DNA of 64,000 bases from Parus major (taxonomy: Eukaryota > Chordata > Aves > Passeriformes > Paridae). The first letter of the stretch is position 1, and each line of letters opens with the position of its first letter. This document shows positions 29,401 through 41,400 of the stretch, in pieces. The stretch covers positions 8,437,487 through 8,501,486 of the forward strand of contig NC_031781.1 in NCBI RefSeq assembly GCF_001522545.3, written 5' to 3'. A program made the translations under genes and the position numbers. The notes beneath the pieces were generated by a model. It ran no database searches, was not told the origin of the DNA, and saw only the letters and a list, made by a program, of their open reading frames with translations.

Positions 29401-32400
29401 AGCAGAGCATTGCAGTGAATTGTGATCTGATCTGTTACATTAGTTAACACGGTAACTCAGACAGCTGGAAATGGAAATGGTCTGGCTGTTTGGCTGGCAG
29501 TGTCTGTGCTGTCCAGTAGCAAAACCTCCACTTGCTTTTCCTAGGTGATGTCAGTGTTGGAATTAAGTGTGATGCTCGTGTGGTCAGCAGTGAGGAAGAG
29601 GACATAGATTTTGACATCATCCACAATGCTAATGATACATTCACAGTGAAATACTCGCCACCTGCCGCCGGGCGCTACACTATTAAAGTGCTTTTTGCAG
29701 GAGAGGTTTGTAATCTTCATTTTGCAGCCTGATGTTTCTTTGCTCACCATGCATTTGACAGTTCACATCTGGCTCTTTCCACATCAGCTCACATGCACTT
29801 GGTTTGGTCACTGTTTCTGTAACAGTGTGAAAAATGGAAATTTCTTTTGTAATACTTGCATGTATGCAAGTGACAGGGGTTCGTCAGGGACACTGAAGTT
29901 TGTGTAATATGTTGGGTTGGCATAGTGAGTGTGGTCTCCATGGTGGGGCAAGGTTGCCTTCTAAAAAAGCCTAAGTGACTTTTCAAGGAAAACAGCGGAA
30001 AAATCTTTTCTTAAAAATAAAAAACAGAGGGACAAACTTCCAGCTGTTAACTTTGCCCTATGTTTTGAATTATAGTACTCAGAAGGCAATGTTTAAGTGA
30101 GGTGAAGTTTTACTCAAGATGCTGGAATTAAGAGTAGAATTATCTTAAAATTATTATCTGTTTAATTTTGACTAGTGAAGAGTGACTTAGTTATTTTTGG
30201 AGTTCTGTTTCTGTTGCAGGAAATTCCTGCCAGCCCATTCAGAGTTAAAGTGGACCCCTCCCACGATGCCAGCAAAGTGAAAGCTGAGGGACCTGGGCTG
30301 AACAAAACTGGTGAGAGCTGGGTTCATGTAGTGTGACCAGTACTGGATCAGGAGGAGCTGTTGCAGGATGGTCACAGCCTGTCTCAGCATTGCTGGGATG
30401 CAGCAGCAGGGTGGGGTGTCAGGCAGCTGGAAACAATGCCTTTCCCTTGGCATTTTGCTTGACTGGGCTTTATTTGTACTGAATGCTTCTTGAGAAGAGT
30501 TTCTGTGTGTGGGCCATATGTAAATAAGAATTAACATTTTTCTTCAGGTGTGGAAAATGGCAAACCAACACACTTCACTGTGTTCACCAAGGGAGCTGGA
30601 AAAGCACCACTGGATGTTCAGTTCAGCAGCTCGGTGCCAGGAGAGGCAGTGATGGATCTGGATATCATTGACAACTATGACTATTCCCACACTATTAGGT
30701 ACACACCCATACAGCAGGTAGGTCTGACTCGTGTAGCAGTACAAGAGTGAACAACTCCTGTTGCTGTAGTGCAATGGCCTCCCTCCCTAGTACCTGTGCA
30801 CAGAGGGAAAAGCAGAAAAAACTTGCCAGGTATCCTAGTCCCCATGCTCCCAAACACCTGCTGTACAATGGGAGCTGGAAAGCAGTAATGCAGTTTTTCT
30901 GGTGTAGTTATTGATAGTTTGCCACTGCTTTCTTTTCTATGGCAGAGGGAGATACTGACAGAGTAGCACACAGCTCACATCGTCATTCCATACCTTATCA
31001 ATTGAAGAAGAGAGGTGGCAAACCTTTCCAGACTTTACAATAGAGCTGACTGCTGCCCCAGCTGTCAGAGTCCTGTAGGCTCCTACAGAGTCCTGTAAGG
31101 AGATGGAGTTTGGGTGATGCTGCACTAGTTCCCAGTAGGCAAGTGATGAAGTTGGTGCCTTTCTAGCAGCACCATTAAAGGGCTGAAAGTGGAAGCTCCT
31201 AGTAACTAGAAGTATTTTTCCTTATGCTGTACTTGTATGTTTGTAAAGGGCTGCTAAACACCAGAATGCACAAATCTCATATTTCTGAGGACATAGGTGC
31301 TCTGGTGCTGAGATTTTAGTGTTCCCCTTAGCTTTGGCTCTTGTTCTCCTGAGCAACCAAATGTGCTACTAGGTCATCTGCCCCAGCTTCCTTGAATGAA
31401 GCTCTATAAGAGTGAATTGATAAAGAAGACTGCAGTGTTACTTAGCTGATAATGCTTGTTCAGAATTCTTGGAAGCACCATAGAGCTAGCATTTGTTTTT
31501 TGATAAAGCAGTTGCATGATCTCTGGATGTGGCTGGTGTGCCTGTTTGGAAAGGCTTTGGCTTGTTTAGTCAGGGTTGGTATGCAGAATGGAGCACTCCT
31601 CTGTATTCTGTGCGTTCATGATCAGTACCAGACTGCTGTGTTTCACCTGAAAATCACTGATGAAACAAGCCAAGCTGCCCAACCAGGTTTTCCACTTGTG
31701 TCTTCCATTTGGAGAAGTACCATGGTTCATGGAAGGGCTGTAGGCTTACAAGAGATGCTTGCAAATAGCAGTGGCAGGAGAGCAATGGTTAAAAAGAGAT
31801 GAAAATAGACTGCTCAGTAATTAGAGTATCCTCATTGTCCCTCCATGCTGTGAGCACAGAGGTCTTTCCTGGACCCTGTCCATCTCAGTTTCCTAAGCAG
31901 TAGCTTGTGAATGGGACTGTGAACTCTTCAGAGCAGGGGAAGGATGGAGTAGGTAGTTAAATTCCTGAGGGGCAGCGTCAGTCACAGAGCAGCCTTGGTT
32001 TAATGCTGTTTATTTGGCCTTATCTATCTCGTGGTGTTGCTACAGCTACCCGTGTGTGTGTTTTCTAGAAACAACCAAAAATAATCATGGAAAGCTATTC
32101 ACTAGCTTGCATGAAACATCCATGATTATTTCATTTTTGAGCATAACTGGCCAAGAATGAAAAGTAAGCAAACAGTGAATATAGCTAAAATATGGACTGC
32201 GGTAGGAGAGAATAAAAGGAACACACATCATGGGCTGGAGCTTGCCGTAGCTGTGCAGCATTCCAGCCAAAATACACAAGAGCATTAATCTTTCTGACTT
32301 GTAGAGCTTAAACCCCTGGTATTTCAGATGCTGTAATAATATGGCCTCTTAGCTTTGGCTTCTCCATGTGGTGGAAGGGGATACCTGGTCTGGAGCAGTG

Positions 32401-35400
32401 GGACGTTCATTCAGCTGTCGGGTCTGAGCTCTGGGAGGGTGGGAGCCAGCCTGAGCTGCAGGCTTTGCCAGGCAGCTTGAATGTAGTCTAATAAAGGTTG
32501 GAAAGAACTGTCTTTTTTGCCCTTCCTGTATTAAATAAAAACCATTCAGTACTTTGAAGGAAGGGCTGCAGTGTTGTGAAAGCTTTAGTGTCCATAAAGC
32601 AGTAAGCTTGGCTGTGGCCAGATAGTAGAGGTAAGTTGATATGTGCTGCTTGGGTGTTGGTGTGTCTGTGCAAAGTGAGGAACTGAGCTAACATGCAAAT
32701 TCTCCAACTAGGGTCCAATGAAGGTTTTGGTAACTTACGGTGGTGATCCTATCCCTAAAAGCCCTTTCACGGTGGGCGTTGCTGCTCCTCTAGACCTAAG
32801 CAAAGTTAGAGTCAATGGACTCGAAAACAGTAAGTACCCGTGGGCTGGAAGCTTCTGAAGGGTCTCTGGAGTCTGGGTGATAGCCAACACGTCCTGCTGG
32901 AACAGGAGCAGGCAAAACAATCTCCTTTTTAGCTTGCTACAGCTGGGGATCAACCAGCTCCAACTTTATAACCTGACCACACTTATTTAGAGGGTCCTCT
33001 TGAGGACTGAATTTCAATTTAGATTTCCTTTTTTTTTTTTTTTCTTTCTTGCTAAGATTACATGGTAATGTGGAGAAAATGTGTTTGAGGTTTGGTCCTT
33101 TGTGGTGAGCAGAGCTGGAGGCTTCACCAGACTGAGCACTTACTGATGAAATCTGTTTCCCTGAGGGATAGACAGCTATTCAAATGCATCAAACTGTTAC
33201 AATGCACAGTGTCATTCATACAGTCTTTTTGTTATCTGAAAGTGGAAGAACTTAAGGCTGTGAAATATTGTGTCTTTCCTGAAATGAGCCTCTGATACTA
33301 TCAGACCACACCTTACAGGCTTATTTTCCCCTGTAGCTTTGTAGTGTCAATTAACCAAAGCATTTGTTTTTGGGTTTTTGTTTTGTTTTGTGTTTTTTGT
33401 TTGTTTGGCTTGGGAGGGTTTTTTGCCTTCGGAGGAATGCAGACTGGGCAGGGGCTCTGCCAGTAGCTGCTCCATCAGTGATGTGTGCATGGGAGATTCC
33501 TTGGACTGCTGTCTGATGTTAAGTAATGTAATATGGATTTTGTCTTCTTCAGGAGTGGAAGTTGGGAAGGATCAGGAATTTGTAATTGATACCAAAGGAG
33601 CCGGTGGGCAAGGTAAACTGGAGGTTAATATTTCCAGTCCTATGAGGAAAGCTGTGCCATGTCTTGTGGAACCTGTTCTGGGTAAGGAGTGCAGCACTGC
33701 AAAATACATTCCGCGGGAAGAAGGACTGTATGTGGTGGATGTGAGTTATGATGGCAACCCAATCCCAGGGAGCCCCTACACTGTGGAGGCCACATTACCT
33801 CCAGACCCCTCCAAGGTAAGTGAACAGTATAGGGCTGATACCTGAAAATTGAATTGTGGGCTATTGCATGAGATTTGGCTTGGTCTTGGCCAAAACATAC
33901 TGAGGAACATCTTTACTCAGAGTGCCCATTGATTCCTTTTGCAGCCTCCATGACTTGTAGAATTCATTCCTGTAACACTGTATTTAAAAAAAAATAAAAA
34001 AAATAGAACTAATCAAAAATATGGCAAGCATCCTGCATAGTGTGGCAAATTTAAGCATTGCTCCTAATTTAACTGAAGTCTGTCTGCTAAGCATCTCTGA
34101 TGTATTAAGATGTTTTTTTTCCTAGGGAAATATATTTAAAGAAAAGTGTGTATAGCCATCAAATACTTTAAAATTTCTACCTTTCAGTTCCCATGGCTAT
34201 TTAAAAACAGCTACGGTGAGATTATAGATATCCTTGCCTAGAAACCTCTTTGGAGGAGAAGTACCAGCTTTTCAGTAAAAATGGGCTGAGTGTCAAAGGA
34301 TACAATGCTTTCTGTGTATTTTTAAGAGTCTGTTAATCAAATCCAACATACAAGCAAGTCTAACTAGGAAGTCTTCTGGCAATAACATGGAAAAGGCCAT
34401 TTAACTCAACTGCATATTCTCTTTTAGGTAAAAGCTCATGGTCCAGGTCTTCGAGGGGGCCTTGTTGGAAAACCAGCCCAATTTACAATAGATACCAAAG
34501 GGGCAGGAACTGGAGGTTTGGGTTTGACAGTAGAAGGCCCGTGTGAAGCTAAAATTGAATGTTCGGACAACGGCGATGGAACCTGCTCTGTCTCCTACCT
34601 GCCTACGAAGCCTGGAGAGTATTTTGTAAACATCCTCTTTGAAGAAGTTCACATTCCTGGTTCGCCCTTTAAGGCAGATATAGAAATGCCATTTGATGTC
34701 TCTAAAGTCATTGCTACAGGCCCAGGTCTGGAGCGTGGTAAAGTAGGCGAGGCAGGGCTGCTGAATGTCGACTGCACAGAAGCTGGTCCTGGGGACCTGC
34801 GGGTGGACATGGTGTCAGATACTGGTTCCAAAGCCGAGGTCCAGATCGATGATAACAAAGATGGGACCTATGTCGTTACCTATGTGCCACTCCTAGCTGG
34901 CATGTACACCATCAAGATGAGATATGGAGGAGAGCAGGTGCCTAAGTTCCCAGCCCGGGTCAAAGTGGAGCCAGCTGTGGACACAAGCAGAGTTAAAGTG
35001 TTTGGGCCAGGAGTCGAAGGAAAAGGTGAGACTAACTTCTCTTATCAGAATCTGTAGGACTTGCAGTCCTTTTTGAGTATTCTGAGCGTTGAAAGTTTTA
35101 ATAGCCTTGCATGTTTCCATGGTGATCCTTGGACAGACAGGAGTCTCATGTTCCCAAACAAGTTGTTTGTCATGCTGCTTCACCAAATGTTTTGTTGTTG
35201 GAATATATGCACTTCTTGAAGTGACTCTTCAAAATATTTCCTGTAGATGTCTTCCGAGAAGCTACAACTGAGTTCACTGTGGATGCTCGACCTCTAACAA
35301 AGGCTGGTGGTGACCACATTAGGACACAGATCACGAGCCCATCTGGCTCCCCCACAGACTGTCTCATCCAAGACAACGCTGATGGAACATATTCAGTGGA

Positions 35401-38400
35401 GTACACACCATTTGAAAAGGGTAACCCCGGGGCTTGTTTTCTTTAGCTTGAAAGGGAAAAACCAAGAGCAAGCAGCTCTTCTGCCACTTTCATTTGGCAA
35501 ACCCCCGAGGTCTGCCAGTAACTTCTTGGCATCTTTGCAAGAGGTCTGCCAGTAGAGGAGCTAATTCTGCAGGAAGCAGCAGAATTTTAACTTGAAGAAC
35601 TGACTTTTATGGTAACTTGAAGAGCAGTGTGTAGATGGAATCTCAGTTACAAAATACTAGTGAAGTCTTGTGAAATGTAACAGGAAACTCTTGCCCATGT
35701 ACTGACATTTAAGTCTGTAGCATCTTGTAGAATTATGTTAAGTGAAGCGCATATTTAGGGAATTCAGGAGATGTTTCCCTCTTCTTAACAGGTCCGCACA
35801 CAGTCAGCGTGACGTATGATGGTGTGCCTGTGCCAAATAGTCCCTTCAGAGTGAATGTTGCAGAGGGCTGCCATCCATCACGTGTGAAGGCACAAGGACC
35901 TGGACTTACAGAAGCTTTCACAAATCAGCCAAATGCCTTTTCAGTTGTCACCAGGTGATGAGGCCTGTTTGATCTTGAAGGAATATGTGAGGGGGGAAGG
36001 AGTGTGTGGTATGTGCAATGTAGAATGCTAAACTCAGTACAAATGTTTATAAAAAGGCCAAGCTGTGTCCAGCTGATGACTGTCTACTCATCTACTCCGC
36101 TCTGCAAACATTTGACATTAGGGATTGATAGTTACTGAGGAGAAAATTCTAGGAAAACTTGAGTGAGGTAGTGCTGAACAGCTTTGCATGCCAGCACACG
36201 CTGAAGGCTGAACATCGGATGTCAGAATACCACGTTTTTAAAAACTATGAAAATCAGAGCATGTGAAGGCTACAAAGCTGCTTTGGAAACAGATGACTCT
36301 TAACAATGTGTGTTTCTGTCTTGCAGAGGGGCAGGAATTGGTGGCCTTGGAATAACTGTTGAAGGACCTTCAGAATCTAAAATTAGCTGTAAAGATAACA
36401 AGGATGGGAGCTGCAGTGCCGAGTATGTTCCTTATGTTCCAGGAGATTACGATGTTAACATCACGTATGGGGGAGAGCATATTCCTGGTAAGAGCTTTTG
36501 CTTAGTGGATTTCAGAAGAGGGAAGAAGTCAAACTATGGACTCAGAGTTCTCAGTTGGCTGCATCTCCCTTGTGCTGTAGGATGTTGATGTGATTTTCCT
36601 CAGAATTCAGGCAGAAATGGCAGTGGCATTTTCTCAAATGGGTACAGATGAGTGGGACAGGAAAAGGGACACTAACCCTTGACAAGTAACTGATATTATG
36701 CACAAGAGGTGTGTAGTACTGTAGGCAATGAAAATTGGTATGTGGATGCATTAAAGATCCTGTTCTGCAATATGAAAGGATGTTTCCTGTTGTTCCCATT
36801 CTCTTTGTTGACATACTGAACTTAGTAAGATATAAGGAAATGTGTTGCCTCCACGATGCTTCATTCACACTTCTGATTTCTTTCATGTTTGGTTTTTTTC
36901 CTGAGGTGTGAGAAGCAGATGGGTCACAACAGAACTGTTGTCCAGAATTCTGTGAAAATGTAGAAGCACCATCGTTACACTAATGCCTTTTGCAGAAGCA
37001 GAGGGGTGGTGTGGAGACTGTGGGGTTGTCATTCCTGCCTACAGCACAGGGATCATTTTAAAAACGCCTAAGGAAAAGTAGAGAAAAAAGATCTCTTGTT
37101 CTCTGTAACTGTTAACATTGTGTTTAACACTATGTCAACTTCCAGGCAGTCCTTTCAAGGTTCCTGTGAAGGATGTTGTGGATCCCAGCAAGGTGAAGAT
37201 AGCAGGACCAGGTCTGGGTACAGCTGTTCGAGCCAAAATCCCCCAGTCCTTTACTGTAGACACCAGCAAGGCAGGAATAGCACCTCTTGAAGTGCTGGTG
37301 ACGGGTCCCAGAGGTAAGAACCCAAGTATTCTATCTGGCTGTGCTCATATCTGTGTTTGGGCATGGTCCTGGCCCTGCTTGCAAAGGTGGAGATGCCACT
37401 CAAATGAGCATTTCCCTCTGGTCCTGTTCATCATCATCCTGTCATGTGCCCCTTGGCAGCTGACCCACATGTCATGCTGTGAAAGGAGAGCTGTATCCTA
37501 GGTAGTGCTGCTTTGGACAGTATCTTTGATGGCTTTAGCCTAATCACCTAATCTGCAGGGCTGGGAGAAGTGATTGAGTAACCATAACCAGTGAACAACT
37601 GTGTGTTAAGTCTTATACATCAAAAAGTAAATCCAAAGCCTAACGTATGAACAGTGACTTGGGAAACCTGTGTCAGTGGATCGCAGAAGTCTCTGAATCA
37701 TGGTGAAATTGCTTCCTGGTCCCCAGAGAGCAGCAAGGCCCTTGAGTGATAGCATTAATGGTGTTTGCATTAACCTAGAAAGCTGTGTCCCAGTGGCACA
37801 GTATCTTGGCAGCAAGTACCTGTTGGATGGAAGTCTCCCCTTGCTGGGAGGTGAGAGCTGTCTCCCCAGTGGAGTGTCAGGTCTTGCTGTGCAGGTTCCC
37901 TGCAGGTAACACTTCTTTAATTCTAGCGGATGCGATGGATTCCCAGGGATGGCGTTCCCCATTGAAAGCAATTTCAGATTTCTTTAAAGGTGGTCCAAAG
38001 GGTGGCACTGAGACAGGTTTGAACTCTCAGTAACTACTGGCAATTCTGCTTCTTGGAAATGCGGTTGGCAACATCATCTGCAGGAGGGAGTGGGAACCAA
38101 CGGTGTTGCTTTTAGGCTGTGCATGGCAACTATATGCATTTCTTTTGTGCTTGCTTTACTGATAATCCTTTCTGTGTTTTAAAGCCAATTTGTAATTGTA
38201 GACTGGTTTGTGTGTTAATCTGAACTGATATGTCATACAATCTGTTGTAGATTTATCTTAATGCAAATTGAAATAATTGATCCTACTTTCTTAGGTCTTT
38301 GGCAGCTTGCAGGGTGTTCTTGCCTAGGCAGCAATCCTGCCTTTCTAAACACCTGATTGTGAAAGACTCAGCTGGTGAATGCTACACACCAACTGGCTTC

Positions 38401-41400
38401 AGGGCTCAATTCTGTGCAGTGAATCCCAGTAATAATAAGTAATCTTGTAAATGACAGTTCAGACAATTAAAAGCATTACTTGTTTTCTGTCTTGAAAGAT
38501 CTTCAATGCACTTTGAGCAATTGCTCTTGACCTAGACTGTACTGAAAGGCAGATCTTTCTCCAGTATTTTCATGGTAGCTTTTGTTTACAGCAAGAAGAT
38601 GGAAGCCCAGAGAGCAGTGGGTAAAAAAATCTATCTCACATCAATGGCTTTGAATACGAAATAAGGGAAACTGATCATTGATCCATGCCTGTTGCTTTCA
38701 TTTAAAAAAAACAAACTTTGAAATCTGTTGCCAGCTCTAAATAAGCAATGCATCTTGTAGCTTTGTGCAGCAATTGACTGTATTTTAATAGCATAGCTGA
38801 GAAAATAATATGTTGCTTTTTTAGGTGTCGTGGGACCTGTTAATGTGGTAGACAATGGAGATGGCACCCACACGGTGGTGTACACCCCTATGCAGGAGGG
38901 ACCCTACATGATCACTGTCAAATATGCTGATGAAGAGATTCCTCGAAGGTAAGTTGATAAGAGAAACTTCGGAGAACTGAAGATTTAACAGTCCCCATGT
39001 GTTCTCCCAGCACATGAGCACCATTTAAGGACTCCCTGTGGTCCTTTCTACTTAACCAGTGCAGCTCCTTGTGTTACTTCAAGGTTCAGTGGTGTTTTAA
39101 GCCCACTGCACCTGCAGCAGACAGTATTAAGAGTGCTGTATCCATATACAACTCAGTGTGTACTGCAGCAACTATCAGACATTGACTTGGGAGGAGGGGA
39201 AATAATGGGTTGCTCTTTAAGTCCCTTCAAGGTGAAGGTGCTTCCTACGTATGATGCCAGTAAAGTGACAGCAAGTGGACCAGGGCTCAGTTCCTATGGC
39301 ATTCTAGCCAGCCTGCCTGTGGAGTTTGCTGTGGATGCTAAGGATGCTGGGCAGGGACTTCTGGCAGTACAGATCACGGTAAGTAACAAAACCAAGCAGG
39401 ACAGGGTGCATGTTTTCTAGCTGTGCAGGAGTCTCTTCTTTCTCAAGTGTCCACAGCTTTTTATCCTGACATACCCAGTGTCCTGGACTCTGGGCTTCTG
39501 ACTGGACCCTAAGGTCTGGTACAGGAAAGTCTTGCACTCTGCGTTTGTGAAGCTCTTGTGAGTGCTTTTGTGAAACTTCTGTCTTAAAGTCATCAGATAT
39601 GCTCTATTTGGTTCTTGCCTAACCTTACACTTTGCAAAAGCCCAAAATGAGATAGGTAATTTCTTGTAAGATTATGAAAATACTTGAATGCATTTGAAAT
39701 GGAGGCAGTCTTCTAGCAGTGTTCAGCAAGGCCATGAGATAACTCTGAGCATCACATTATGCTAAATTACCACACACGTCTCCCTCAAGGTTGCCAGAAG
39801 TCGTAGGCTGCTTAAGGAGATACTGCAGGAATGTTTTGATTTATCTTTGTTACTGCTCTTTCGGAAGTTTCTGCTGCCTGGACTCTCTGGCCTCAGCAAA
39901 AAGATGTCTGGTTAGTGGACCATAAAGCATATTGCTGAGCTCTGGCATACCTAGGTCATGGTATGCCTGGTTGTACTTGCCCTTCTGCATTCTTGCTCCT
40001 GTTCTGTCTCAGTGCCTACTCAGATGCACCACAGCAGTTGCCATTAATTCTAGCATGCAAGTGTGCTCTTAAAGGATCCAAAATGCTTATCAGAGCTCGC
40101 AGCCTGGCTGGGGCTTTAAATATCAAGTTCCACAAGTCCTGTATGGTAGAAGTACATAGGTGATCCTTCTGGCAGCATTTGTTTGCTTCTTATTCTGAGC
40201 TGTTGAATGTCAAATGTTTCACAAGCCTTCCTGAAAGAAGTAATCTCTTTCATGGTGTACCTAAATTCTCAAGTCCTTTGCAGCTTATGCTGTACCCTAG
40301 GCAGTGTGAAGTCATTACATACAAAATGGAGTCAACATGTGATTCCCTGTAAGCAGGCTTGGAAGACTTTCTAAAATGCTTTGTACTTTGCAGCTGATGA
40401 GAAGTGGTAGTTGAAGGGCTGCATAGATCTGCTTTTACCTGTAGATTTTGCAGTGTGATAGCAGCTGGATGCCTTGTGCAGGAGGGCTGACAGCAGGCTC
40501 CAGCTGCTCCCTGCCCTCTAACCCTTCAGGGAGCAGCTGCCCAGTGCTACCCAGTGCTTATTCAGGACAGAGCTGCACTGTGTGACTGCCCATTTGTGCC
40601 CCAGGGACCTGGGAAATGTTCTTGATTTCCAACAATAGTATGACAGTGAAGCCTGAATGTATTGCAATTAATATAAAGTTCATTAAAACAGCTTGCTGCT
40701 CTTATAAACATTCTTTTATCAACTGAAGAGTAGTTAATGATAGCACCAATTATTTTATCATGTCTGATAGCTTTCTGCTCATAATACTCTATTTTTATTA
40801 CTAGTCTTTGAGCAAAATATCTTTGAACTTCAAAAAGCTGCAGTTCTGTATCTGTTTGAGGCCACCTAAGTACGGTTGTGAACAGATTTGATGCCCAGCT
40901 AAGGAAATTCAAAACCTTCATAGTGCTTAAATCTTCTGGTTTGTGTTTCTCAGGACCAAGAGGGCAAACCCAAGAGAGTGGACATTCATGACAACAAGGA
41001 TGGCACTTACACAGTCACCTATGTCCCTGACAAAACGGGCCGCTATACGATCGGTGTGAAGTATGGTGGAGATGATATCCCGGCCTCTCCCTATCGGATC
41101 CGGGCATCTCCAGCTGGGGATGCCAGCAAGTGTTTGGCCACAGGTGAGTGTTTGATTCCTCTCTTTACTGTTTGTTCTGGGTGTAAAGCTGCCTTCTGAG
41201 CATGGTGCAGTGGATGTGATGGGTGTAGAAGATGGCCTTGAGACTTGTGTAGTCTGGCTGCTCTTACAAAAGGTGTGTTCCTAAAGATAAAGAAGTGTCC
41301 ACCCTGTGGGTGAGCAGGTATCGCTTGCAACCTGTAGCAAAATCTGTCAGATTGCCTGGGCTGTTATAAACAGCCAGATGCAACTATCTGATGCTTATTT

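Noticed and set aside
33378..33552. Open frame extending exon 20 upstream
   Set aside because: Intron read-through, starting in T/G-rich simple sequence; homology begins at the acceptor cttcag.
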